64,000 nt of DNA, taken from NCBI GenBank assembly GCA_910578665.1, contig CAJTQU010000009.1, positions 3,122 to 67,121 of the forward strand. The letters run 5' to 3'. The DNA is from an uncultured Muribaculaceae bacterium (lineage in GTDB: Bacteria; Bacteroidota; Bacteroidia; Bacteroidales; Muribaculaceae). The position numbers and the translations under genes are program-made. Positions 25,984 to 34,169 of the stretch are shown here, piece after piece (position 1 is the stretch's first letter; each line of letters starts with the position of its first letter). Under the pieces are notes generated by a model that was given only the letters and a program-made list of their open reading frames with translations, searched no databases and was not told the DNA's origin.

Positions 25984-27291
25984 TTAAGCATGCGCCTCCG
26001 GGACATCAGCACCAACTGATGCATGATGCTTTTTCTCTTCATGATGACCGTCTTCCTGAGCAAGTCCTATGAAAATTGTAGAAAGCATGGTGAAAACATA
26101 AGCCTGGATAAAGCTTACCAACACATCGAGCGCAAGCATGAATATAGAGAATATGGTCGACACAACTGTCACGCCACCGACTGCGGCAGCACCGAACGCG
26201 CCAAATATGAATATCAGCAGAACCAGTGTGATGACGATCATATGGCCACCCATCATGTTGGCAAACAGACGCACACAAAGCGCGGCAGGCTTAGTGAAAA
26301 TACCAAACACCTCAATAAACTGCATAATCGGCAGCGGACACTTCAACCAAATAGGCACATCGGGCCAAAGTATCTCTTTCCAGTAATGCTTAGTACCCTT
26401 TATATTGGTCATAAAGAATGTCAGCAATGCTAAAACCAAAGTAACCGCTATATTGCCGGTAAGGTTGGCACCACCAGGGAAAATAACTATCAAACCAAGC
26501 AGGTTCATAGTCAAAATAAAAAAGAAAGCTGTTAGCAAATATGGTGCAAACTTGGGCGCTTTCTTCCCTAAAGTACTCTTTATAACACCGTTATAAACAA
26601 ATTCAACTATAAGCTCAAGAAAACCACTGCCTTTACGCGGAGCTTTCAGATTGTTGCGCTTATACCAACGGACAACAGACATCATCATCAGCGTAACCAG
26701 TATAGCCGTAATAAAAAGTGCAAGCACATTTTTAGTAAACGAGAAATCCCAAGGCTTATACTCAGTATAATACTGCCCGTCAACTTTGATATATCCGGGA
26801 ACATTCACCTCTGACAACGGCTTGTTTTCAGCCACGGCCAGCGAATCAGCCTGAAGAACAACCTTATCCTGAACATCAGCAGCCAAAGGCATGAGTTCAA
26901 CTACCTTGTTTTTATTGGCCTCTGATTTAGACAATATAAACGTATACTTCTTGCCTCCATCCTCCAAAACAACCGGAACCGGGTGCAAATGATGCTCTTC
27001 CTTACCAGTCACCTCATTTTTCGTAACGACCAATTCTCTAAGACGGGCCGAAGAAAAACAATGCCAACTGCCATCCTCCGCACGTACTATAACGGGTAAA
27101 GGAATTCTATACTGATGCGCAAACGGCACTTCCCAACCATATCCGTCACCAAGATGCTCGAAAATGATTTCCTTGACATCCATAGTTTCCTTCTCCCCGT
27201 CACCCTTCTCTGCAGAGGCATGAAGAGTGGCAGGCGCAAACAGGAAAACTGCCAGAATCAGGAGAAATATATGTTTAAATTTAGAAGTCAT
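25984..27291 (-). CDS. atpB: F1F0 ATP synthase subunit a, with long exported N-terminal domain
   Basis: 435 residues, far longer than the usual 230-290. A signal-like helix (KHIFLLILAVFLFAPATLHA) is followed by about 155 polar residues (26-180) before the first membrane helix of the a-subunit core. The core has the essential arginine, Arg341, in ALCVRLFANMMGGH. The extension should lie on the periplasmic side; such N-terminal domains occur in Bacteroidetes and their role is not established. The C-terminal tail is His-rich. No atpI-like gene lies between this gene and atpC. Confidence 0.95.
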   Translation of the reverse strand: MTSKFKHIFLLILAVFLFAPATLHASAEKGDGEKETMDVKEIIFEHLGDGYGWEVPFAHQYRIPLPVIVRAEDGSWHCFSSARLRELVVTKNEVTGKEEHHLHPVPVVLEDGGKKYTFILSKSEANKNKVVELMPLAADVQDKVVLQADSLAVAENKPLSEVNVPGYIKVDGQYYTEYKPWDFSFTKNVLALFITAILVTLMMMSVVRWYKRNNLKAPRKGSGFLELIVEFVYNGVIKSTLGKKAPKFAPYLLTAFFFILTMNLLGLIVIFPGGANLTGNIAVTLVLALLTFFMTNIKGTKHYWKEILWPDVPIWLKCPLPIMQFIEVFGIFTKPAALCVRLFANMMGGHMIVITLVLLIFIFGAFGAAAVGGVTVVSTIFSIFMLALDVLVSFIQAYVFTMLSTIFIGLAQEDGHHEEKKHHASVGADVPEAHA

Positions 27292-27366
27292 TGTCCTTTA
27301 TTGATGAAGAGATTCACGCATTTAAAATGAATCTGCTTATATTACCTTTAAATGAATGAACCAGCC

Positions 27367-27603
27367 TCAATAGATGCACACTGAAACGACATTGTTGTCA
27401 ACATCAGCAATTCCGCCTTTCACCTCAATCTCATGCTCGGATGAGTCCGAAGCCTTATAGCGGACTATACCTGGAACAAGTACGGAAATCAACGAAGCGT
27501 GATTCTTAAGAACCGTAAACGATCCCATCTCACCTGGCAATGTCACAGCCGTAGCCTCACCTTTAAACAGGACCTGTTCCGCAGAGATTATCTCAAGTGT
27601 CAT
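27367..27603 (-). CDS. atpC: F1F0 ATP synthase subunit epsilon, short form
   Basis: 78 residues that cover only the N-terminal beta-sandwich (LEIISAEQVLFKGEA, LPGEMGSFTVLKNHASLIS). The C-terminal two-helix domain that in longer epsilons (about 130-140 residues) blocks ATP hydrolysis is missing. The gene ends at a normal stop with no frame that could continue it, so this is a short form rather than a broken gene. It lies 69 bases after atpD and 75 bases before atpB. Confidence 0.93.
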   Translation of the reverse strand: MTLEIISAEQVLFKGEATAVTLPGEMGSFTVLKNHASLISVLVPGIVRYKASDSSEHEIEVKGGIADVDNNVVSVCIY

Positions 27604-27672
27604 AAAGCGAAATAAAATTTTAAATAGTTTCAGCGATTGTATAAATCAATTATAAGTCTGACTAAGTAAGAG

Positions 27673-29175
27673 TTACTTAACTTCCTCAAGCATCTTCTTA
27701 CCCTTGGCTATGGCCTCGTCAATAGTTCCGACATTCAGGAATGCCTGTTCCGGATATTCATCCATCTCGCCGCTGAGAATCATCTTAAAGCCGCGAATAG
27801 TCTCTGACAGAGGAACCATAACACCGGGCAGACCTGTAAACTGCTCTGCTACGTGGAAAGGCTGCGAGAGATAACGCTGAGCACGACGCGCACGGGCAAC
27901 TACCAGCTTATCATCGTCACCAAGTTCGTCCACACCAAGGATGGCTATAATATCCTGAAGTTCATTATATTTCTGCAACAACTGCTTAACCTGCTGTGCC
28001 ACATTATAATGCTCTTCGCCTATCACATTAGGATCAAGGATACGTGAAGTAGACTCCAACGGATCCACAGCAGGATAAATACCAAGCTCGGAGATCTTAC
28101 GTGACAACACTGTAGTAGCATCCAAGAAGCTAAACGTTGTAGCAGGCGCCGGGTCTGTCAAGTCATCAGCAGGCACGTAAATAGCCTGAACCGAAGTAAT
28201 AGAACCCTGCTTAGTAGAGGTAATACGCTCCTGCAAAATACCCATTTCAGAAGCCAGTGTAGGCTGGTAACCTACAGCAGAAGGCATACGACCAAGAAGT
28301 GCCGACACCTCTGAACCAGCCTGGGTAAAACGGAATATATTGTCAATAAACAACAAAACGTCCTTACCACCGCCATCCTGGTCACGGAACTGCTCGGCAA
28401 CCGTAAGACCTGAAAGAGCAACACGCAGACGAGCACCAGGAGGTTCATTCATCTGACCGAACACAAGAGTAGACTGCGAATTATTCACTTCGTTCATATC
28501 AACATCGTGAATATTCCATTCGCCTTTCTCCATGCCCTCTCTGAACTTTTCACCGTAACGAATAACTCCGCTCTCAATCATCTCGCGAAGCAAGTCATTA
28601 CCCTCACGTGTACGTTCACCGACACCGGTAAACACAGAGAAACCATTATGCCCCTTAGCAATATTATTTATGAGCTCCATGATAAGCACGGTCTTGCCCA
28701 CACCGGCACCACCGAACAAACCAATCTTACCACCCTTTGAATAAGGCTCAAGCAGGTCAATCACCTTTATACCGGTAAACAATATCTCCGTAGAAATGGC
28801 CAAATCCTCAAACGCCGGGGCAGGCTGGTGAATCGGACGCATATTCTCGCGCTTAAGTTCAGGGAGCTTGTCTATAGGCTCTCCAATAACATTAAGCAGA
28901 CGGCCCTTGACCTGAGCGCCAGTAGGCACGGCAATAGGATGTCCGAGGTTTTCCACCTTTACGCCTCGACGCAGACCGTCGGTACTTTCCATGGCAACGC
29001 AACGCACTGTGTCTTCACCAATGTGCTGCTCTACCTCAAGTATGAGGGTTTCGCCATTGTCACGCTCCACCTTCAGAGCAGAATAGATGGGTGGAATAGC
29101 ATCCTTGCCGCCCTCAAAAGAAACGTCAATCACAGGACCAATCACCTGAGTCACTGTACCAAATTTAGCGCTCAT
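27673..29175 (-). CDS. atpD: F1F0 ATP synthase subunit beta
   Basis: 500-residue catalytic subunit of F1. Walker A is GGAGVGKT, and GERTREGNDL supplies the catalytic glutamate region. LLFIDNIFRFTQAGSEVSAL is the Walker B block, and the rotor-contact loop reads DELGDDD in place of DELSEED. It is the first atp gene and sits 57 bases after nuoH; I find no promoter box in that gap, so it is probably read through from nuoA. This is the upstream junction of the atp block inside the nuo operon. Confidence 0.98.
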   Translation of the reverse strand: MSAKFGTVTQVIGPVIDVSFEGGKDAIPPIYSALKVERDNGETLILEVEQHIGEDTVRCVAMESTDGLRRGVKVENLGHPIAVPTGAQVKGRLLNVIGEPIDKLPELKRENMRPIHQPAPAFEDLAISTEILFTGIKVIDLLEPYSKGGKIGLFGGAGVGKTVLIMELINNIAKGHNGFSVFTGVGERTREGNDLLREMIESGVIRYGEKFREGMEKGEWNIHDVDMNEVNNSQSTLVFGQMNEPPGARLRVALSGLTVAEQFRDQDGGGKDVLLFIDNIFRFTQAGSEVSALLGRMPSAVGYQPTLASEMGILQERITSTKQGSITSVQAIYVPADDLTDPAPATTFSFLDATTVLSRKISELGIYPAVDPLESTSRILDPNVIGEEHYNVAQQVKQLLQKYNELQDIIAILGVDELGDDDKLVVARARRAQRYLSQPFHVAEQFTGLPGVMVPLSETIRGFKMILSGEMDEYPEQAFLNVGTIDEAIAKGKKMLEEVK

Positions 29176-29232
29176 AAATTTCTTTAGTATATGGATTTCT
29201 TGTTAATATTCTAATAATTACAATTTACAAAA

Positions 29233-30309
29233 TCAGAAGTGCCAGCCATTGGTCACGCACAATGCCATAACCACAAGGTTGACAAGAGCGATAGGCATAA
29301 GATACTTCCACTCAAAAGCAAGCATCTGGTCAATACGAACACGGGGGAACGTCCACTTAAACCAAATAATTACAAAAGAAATAAAGAAAGCCTTAGCCAA
29401 GAACCAAACAATGCCAGGTATATAATTCATAATCTCATTAAAACCATCCCAGCCATTTACATGGAAAGGCATCCAACCGCCTAGGAACATCAATGAGCAT
29501 ATTCCCGATACGATGAAGAGATTAAGATACTCAGCCAGGTAGAAAAATCCGAAATGAATACCTGAGTACTCGGTATGATAACCAGCAGTCAACTCATGCT
29601 CAGCCTCGGGGAGGTCAAAAGGACCACGGTTTGTCTCAGCAGTAGCCGCAATAACATAAATAATACATGCTATTATGGCCGGGACATGTCCTGTGAATAT
29701 AAACCAACCCCTATCCTGAGCCATGACAATCTCATTGATATTCATAGTTCCAGCAAAAAGGACCATAGTTATGATAGCCAGTCCGAGAGAAAGCTCATAA
29801 CTTACCATCTGAGCACCGGAACGCATAGCACCAATAAGAGTATACTTATTATTCGAGGCCCAACCGGCAAGCAAGATACCAAGAATACCGACAGAACTTA
29901 CAGCCAATATGAAGAATATACCAATATTATAATTGATTATCTGCATACCACGACCCCAGGGAAGACACGCAAGCATTGTTACTGACGATGCAATAATTAT
30001 ATAGGGTGCAAGCTTAAACAGGAATTTATCAGTACCCTTAAGTGGTATAAGCTCCTTGATAAGGATCTTGAACATATCCGCAAACACCTGGAGCAAACCC
30101 CACTTACCAACACGCATAGGGCCGAGACGACACTGGAACCAGGCACAAAGTTTGCGTTCGTACAAGATATAGAAGAGTGCGAGCACTGTGTAAGCACCAA
30201 GCACACAAAGTCCGATGAGGATACACTCAACAAGCACCGTGGCCCAATCAGGCAGGTAGCTCAGAAGGAAATTGTTTATCCAGGTAGTTACAACACTGAA
30301 ATCAAACAT
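29233..30309 (-). CDS. nuoH: NADH-quinone oxidoreductase subunit H
   Basis: 358-residue membrane subunit at the junction with the peripheral arm; forms much of the quinone-binding chamber. Typical segments are YERKLCAWFQCRLGPMRVG, the acidic loop NRGPFDLPEAEHELTAGYHT, and the C-terminal WTFPRVRIDQMLAFEWKYL. In a standard nuo operon nuoI would follow; here atpD follows after 57 bases and nuoI comes 7 kb later. Gap of 41 bases from nuoCD. Confidence 0.98.
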   Translation of the reverse strand: MFDFSVVTTWINNFLLSYLPDWATVLVECILIGLCVLGAYTVLALFYILYERKLCAWFQCRLGPMRVGKWGLLQVFADMFKILIKELIPLKGTDKFLFKLAPYIIIASSVTMLACLPWGRGMQIINYNIGIFFILAVSSVGILGILLAGWASNNKYTLIGAMRSGAQMVSYELSLGLAIITMVLFAGTMNINEIVMAQDRGWFIFTGHVPAIIACIIYVIAATAETNRGPFDLPEAEHELTAGYHTEYSGIHFGFFYLAEYLNLFIVSGICSLMFLGGWMPFHVNGWDGFNEIMNYIPGIVWFLAKAFFISFVIIWFKWTFPRVRIDQMLAFEWKYLMPIALVNLVVMALCVTNGWHF

Positions 30310-30350
30310 AATCGTGTTTTATAATTGTTGAGTAAATTAGTTTAAATACA

Positions 30351-31982
30351 TTATCTATCGATGTCGGGAATCACAAAGTCGAGAGCAGCACCAATGACGA
30401 TAAGGTCTGCTATCATACTGCCCTTACATGTCAAATCCATAACTCCGACAAGATTGAAACACGGGCTCTGGAAGTGCAGACGGTAAGGGGTCTTCTCACC
30501 CTTGCTCTCAATATACACGCCAAAAGCACCGCGACTTGCCTCAACCTGCTGATACCAGCGGCCCTCAGGCAACTTGACAATCTTCGGCACCTGCGCACGA
30601 ATCGGACCCTCGGGTATACGGTCCACAAGCTGCTCAAGAATCTTAACACTTTCCTCTATCTCGCGCATACGCACCATATAACGAGCGAAACTGTCACAGC
30701 CGTCCTCGAGCACCTCGTCAAACTCCACATCAGCATAAGATGCATAAGGATGCTTCTTTCGTGTATCGCAACTCCAATTAGAACCACGACCGGAAGGACC
30801 AGTAATATCGTAATTTATAGCGTCTGCCAAAGGCAGCATACCCACACCCACCATGCGGTTCTTAGCAATAATATTGCCAGAGAAAACTTTATGGTATTCT
30901 GCAAGACGCGAAGGCATGATTGAGCAGAGTTCTTTTACATCCTTCACAAAATCTTCATGCAGATCTGCAACGACACCGCCAATAACATTATAGTTCATGC
31001 TCATGCGCGCGCCGCATGTCTTTTCAAAAATATCAAGCACCAACTCGCGCTCACGGAATCCGTAGAAGAAGCATGTTGTGGCACCCATATCCATAGATGT
31101 ACATCCAAAAGCGAGCAAGTGAGAAGATATACGCATCAACTCATCCATCATAGTACGGATAACCTGCGCTCTTTCAGGAACTTCAATTCCTAAAGCTTTT
31201 TCTATACACATGCACAGACAATGACGGTTCATATGCGCGCTCATATAGTCCATGCGGTCAGTGAAATGCAGCGTCTGAGGATAAGTCAGGCCCTCTGACA
31301 ATTTTTCAATACCACGGTGGATATAACCGGAAACCACATCAACTTTCTTGACGGTCTCACCATCTATAGCCGCACGAAAACGCATAACACCGTGAGTAGA
31401 GGGATGCTGCGGACCTATATTCACCACATAGTCTCCAGGCTCAAACACTTTGCCATCAACCCGTTTAACCTGGCCATCTTCCGCAAGATGAAGAGAATAA
31501 GTATCATCTTCATTTTCCTCATCATCCATGCGGATAGGATTCAACTCGGGATCAGCATCGTAGTCTTTACGCAAAGGATATCCCACCCAGTCATTACGCA
31601 AGAAGAATCTGCGCATATCAGGATGTTCTATAAACTCTATGCCGTAGAAATCGTAGACTTCACGCTCCTGAAAATTGGCTACTTTCCACAAGTCACTCAC
31701 TGTGTGAATCATAGGCTTCTCTCGATCACCGACCGCAACCTTAACACTTATCATCTGCCAGTTGTGAGACGTAGATGTAAAGTAGTAAATAACACCGAGT
31801 GAGTCTTTCCAGTCCATACCGATGAGAGCGGTAAGGACGTCAAACTTCAAACCAGCATTTTCCTTAAGTGCTACAGCCAACTTGCGCCAATCCTCAGCAG
31901 GCACATTGACGAGCAGAGTCTGGCCCTCCTCAAAAGTGGCAGAGGGACAAATCTTGCTGATTATTTCTTGAAAATTAGCCAT
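30351..31982 (-). CDS. nuoCD: NADH-quinone oxidoreductase subunits C and D, fused
   Basis: 543 residues. The NuoC part (about 1-150) has the signature EREVYDFYGIEF at 106-117. An acidic linker (DDEENEDD near 153-160) leads to the NuoD part with NIGPQHPSTHG at 188-198, HRGIEKL and a normal C-terminus VIPDIDR. The NuoC-NuoD fusion is known in Bacteroidetes and in enterobacteria. NuoD forms the quinone site together with NuoB. There is no sign of a frameshift. Gap of 59 bases from nuoB. Confidence 0.97.
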   Translation of the reverse strand: MANFQEIISKICPSATFEEGQTLLVNVPAEDWRKLAVALKENAGLKFDVLTALIGMDWKDSLGVIYYFTSTSHNWQMISVKVAVGDREKPMIHTVSDLWKVANFQEREVYDFYGIEFIEHPDMRRFFLRNDWVGYPLRKDYDADPELNPIRMDDEENEDDTYSLHLAEDGQVKRVDGKVFEPGDYVVNIGPQHPSTHGVMRFRAAIDGETVKKVDVVSGYIHRGIEKLSEGLTYPQTLHFTDRMDYMSAHMNRHCLCMCIEKALGIEVPERAQVIRTMMDELMRISSHLLAFGCTSMDMGATTCFFYGFRERELVLDIFEKTCGARMSMNYNVIGGVVADLHEDFVKDVKELCSIMPSRLAEYHKVFSGNIIAKNRMVGVGMLPLADAINYDITGPSGRGSNWSCDTRKKHPYASYADVEFDEVLEDGCDSFARYMVRMREIEESVKILEQLVDRIPEGPIRAQVPKIVKLPEGRWYQQVEASRGAFGVYIESKGEKTPYRLHFQSPCFNLVGVMDLTCKGSMIADLIVIGAALDFVIPDIDR

Positions 31983-32041
31983 TATATTTATTGAAAGCGG
32001 TATTAATATTGAAATATGATGTGAGGTTCAATGTAGCGTCA

Positions 32042-32659
32042 TTAATATTTGCCAACCTCACGGGCATTTTTTGCGAAGAAGTCTGAAATCTTCTCCTTAC
32101 GGTTAGCTCCGCCGAAGAACTTCTGAACCTTAATCTTGCGCTGGAGCTGCATTAATCCGTAAAACATTGCTTCTGGACGCGGCGGACAACCAGGAATATA
32201 GACATCGACAGGAAGTATTTTGTCCACACCAGGAAGAACACAGTACGAATTTTTAAACGGACCTCCCGACACAGCACAACCTCCACAAGCTATCACATAG
32301 CGAGGCTCGGCCAACTGCTCATACAAACGACGAAGCACAGGAGCCATACGGTGCACAATCGTGCCCTGAACCATTATATAGTCTGCCTGACGGGGAGAGT
32401 TACGAGCCACCTCGGCACCATAACGAGCCATATCATAACGGGCCGCGCCGAGACACATAAACTCGATAGCGCAGCAGCTAGTACCAAAACAAAGAGGCCA
32501 AAGAGAATTGGCTCGACCCCAGTTTATAAGCTGGTCAAGCTTGCCGACTACCACATTGGCGCCGGTGGCATTAAGTTCCTCAACGAGCGAATCAATATAC
32601 TGATTGTCTTTGAAGTCCTCATGCTTCATATTGCGAATAGAGGGGGTCTTTACTGCCAT
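32042..32659 (-). CDS. nuoB: NADH-quinone oxidoreductase subunit B (cluster N2)
   Basis: 205 residues from the ATG at 32659, which gives the normal N-terminus MAVKTPSIRNM. The frame remains open to 32758, but that extension would run through the end of nuoA and resembles no NuoB. The cluster N2 ligands are visible in FGTSCCAIEF, CGGCAVSGG and PGCPPRPEA. It overlaps the end of nuoA by 10 bases. NuoB passes electrons to quinone. Confidence 0.97.
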   Translation of the reverse strand: MAVKTPSIRNMKHEDFKDNQYIDSLVEELNATGANVVVGKLDQLINWGRANSLWPLCFGTSCCAIEFMCLGAARYDMARYGAEVARNSPRQADYIMVQGTIVHRMAPVLRRLYEQLAEPRYVIACGGCAVSGGPFKNSYCVLPGVDKILPVDVYIPGCPPRPEAMFYGLMQLQRKIKVQKFFGGANRKEKISDFFAKNAREVGKY

Positions 32660-33021
32660 TTCAAAGCTCCTTTCTTCCAAGCATAAGCCAGGCCTAAAAT
32701 TAATATGAACATAAACACACCTATGCTGATAAGGCCGTTCGGACCAAGCGAGCGGCAAACCACAGCCCAGGGATAGAGGAACACGGTTTCTACGTCGAAC
32801 ACCAAAAACAGGATGGCGAACAAATAATATCCCACCTTAAACTGCATCATCGACTCGCCACGTGTAGGAATACCGCACTCATAAGGTTCTGACTTCTTTA
32901 CCGAGAAAGAACGGGGAGAAATCAACCGGGCTATCAGAAGCGCGGCAAACACAAGGCCAAGACCGGTAATCACCGCAGTAATCGCCAGATCTCCATTGCT
33001 CATGCCTAACAGAAAGTTCAT
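32650..33021 (-). CDS. nuoA: NADH-quinone oxidoreductase subunit A
   Basis: 123-residue, three-helix membrane subunit. The conserved segment KSEPYECGIPTRGESMMQFKVGYYLFAILFLVFDVET is split here as EPYECGIP (with the family cysteine) and FLVFDVETVFLYPW. First gene of the 17.5-kb nuo/atp unit, with a good promoter 74 bases upstream. nuoE, nuoF and nuoG, which form the NADH-oxidising module, are absent from the cluster. Confidence 0.97.
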   Translation of the reverse strand: MNFLLGMSNGDLAITAVITGLGLVFAALLIARLISPRSFSVKKSEPYECGIPTRGESMMQFKVGYYLFAILFLVFDVETVFLYPWAVVCRSLGPNGLISIGVFMFILILGLAYAWKKGALKWQ

Positions 33022-33094
33022 ATAATTATTTATCTATTAGTTAGTTATCTCACATATACCCATTTAGGGCACACAGGTTAGTTCGTTTTACGAG

Positions 33095-33125
33095 GCAAAG
33101 TTACTAAAAAATTCTTAAATGCAAA
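33095..33125 (-). promoter_or_regulatory. promoter of the nuo/atp operon
   Basis: On the minus strand TTTG (33125-33122) lies 18 bases before TAACTTTGC (33103-33095). The leader is about 70 bases. This is the only good promoter match I find for the whole nuoA-nuoN block. Confidence 0.7.
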
Positions 33126-33210
33126 AAATTTTAACACTCTTTTCTCTAGCATAAACCAAAACAACGACTAACACTTGTCAAGCATTCTCCCAGGATATAT
33201 CTATATACAA

Positions 33211-33249
33211 AGCCGCCAAGGCGTCATAATGACAAAATCCTCGGCGGCT
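33211..33249 (-). terminator. terminator downstream of the receptor-lipoprotein pair
   Basis: AGCCGCCAAGG at 33211-33221 pairs with CCTCGGCGGCT at 33239-33249 over 11 positions with one mismatch, loop 17 bases. It lies 30 bases beyond the stop of the lipoprotein gene and before the nuoA promoter, so it separates the two units. The T-tract on the minus strand is weak. Confidence 0.65.
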
Positions 33250-33278
33250 TAAAAATTTGCTTAAATTAATTCGAGTGA

Positions 33279-34169
33279 CTATTTCTTGAGGTATGATCCG
33301 CGGAAAGTAGCACTATAACGCTCCCCTACTCTGAATGTGAGCTGTCCCTGTGTCAAATCCTCAGAAATCGGGTGGAACTCCAGATCATAGAATGTAAATG
33401 CCGGATATGGCACCGCATTGGCCCCTTCTCCAGCAATGGGAGCTATGCCAGACCCTTTGATACGGTAACCATAAGTGCGGTCAGGTTCAACAGTAAGTCC
33501 AAGCACCTGCATACGCGGTATGCTCGGCATTTCGGGAGCAAACTGCGCGTTGTATATGACCATATCTGCCTTCTTGGCATCTAGGTCTATGTCCATATAG
33601 TAGATCGGTTTATCCGTAGTAAAAGTCTTATGCTCTCCTCCACTTTCATATTTGCTCACAGTATTACCGGCAAAATAACAACGCGGTGTTATGGTTTTGG
33701 CCGTATATTCATTGGCAAGATTGAACGAAGCCACTATCAAAGTGCCTAGCGGAGGATTGTTTTCCGGATAATCAATATAGTAGTTGTAACTATTGGTCAT
33801 CAGGACACCCAGACTGTTCACCATCATATTATTATTGGCCGGGAACTGCGAATAATATCCGAGATAGACTCCTTTGCCGGAAGATGATGGCACTATTTCA
33901 GGACTTTCAAATGACAGAACAGGCAAACCGTTATAATGTATATTGTTTACAGCTACTGTCCATACTCCCTTACCATAATAATTAGTAAACGAATATAACA
34001 TGTCTGTCACAAACTCAGCCGGCTTATTGACATCAGTGGGAATCATGACGGTCGGCATCGTGCCGCTCACACGACTGGTATTCACAGGCTGGTCTTTTTC
34101 ATCTGTACACGATCCAGCCAGCAACGCTGTGACCGGCAATAATGCAAATAAGAGTTTTCTCATAATCAT
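33279..34169 (-). CDS. exported lipoprotein, partner of a TonB-dependent receptor; unknown ligand
   Basis: 296 residues. A lipoprotein signal (MRKLLFALLPVTALLAGSC) places the lipidated cysteine at Cys21. The mature part is rich in Tyr, Asn and beta-strand patterns, with segments such as DMLYSFTNYYGKGVW, DKPIYYMDIDLDAKKADMVIYNAQF and a final strand GERYSATFRGSYLKK. I do not recognise a family. Its start overlaps the receptor's stop by 4 bases (ATGA), so the two are made together. A surface-exposed or periplasmic binding lipoprotein that hands a ligand to the receptor (as HmuY does for heme) is a reasonable model, but no heme or metal motif is visible. Confidence 0.82.
   Translation of the reverse strand: MIMRKLLFALLPVTALLAGSCTDEKDQPVNTSRVSGTMPTVMIPTDVNKPAEFVTDMLYSFTNYYGKGVWTVAVNNIHYNGLPVLSFESPEIVPSSSGKGVYLGYYSQFPANNNMMVNSLGVLMTNSYNYYIDYPENNPPLGTLIVASFNLANEYTAKTITPRCYFAGNTVSKYESGGEHKTFTTDKPIYYMDIDLDAKKADMVIYNAQFAPEMPSIPRMQVLGLTVEPDRTYGYRIKGSGIAPIAGEGANAVPYPAFTFYDLEFHPISEDLTQGQLTFRVGERYSATFRGSYLKK

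Noticed and set aside
31380..31560. A frameshift or misjoin between nuoC and nuoD
   Set aside because: The frame is continuous through an acidic linker, and NuoCD fusions are established in this phylum.
32660..32758. Longer N-terminus for NuoB
   Set aside because: It would overlap the end of nuoA by about 100 bases and matches no NuoB; the ATG at 32659 gives the normal start.
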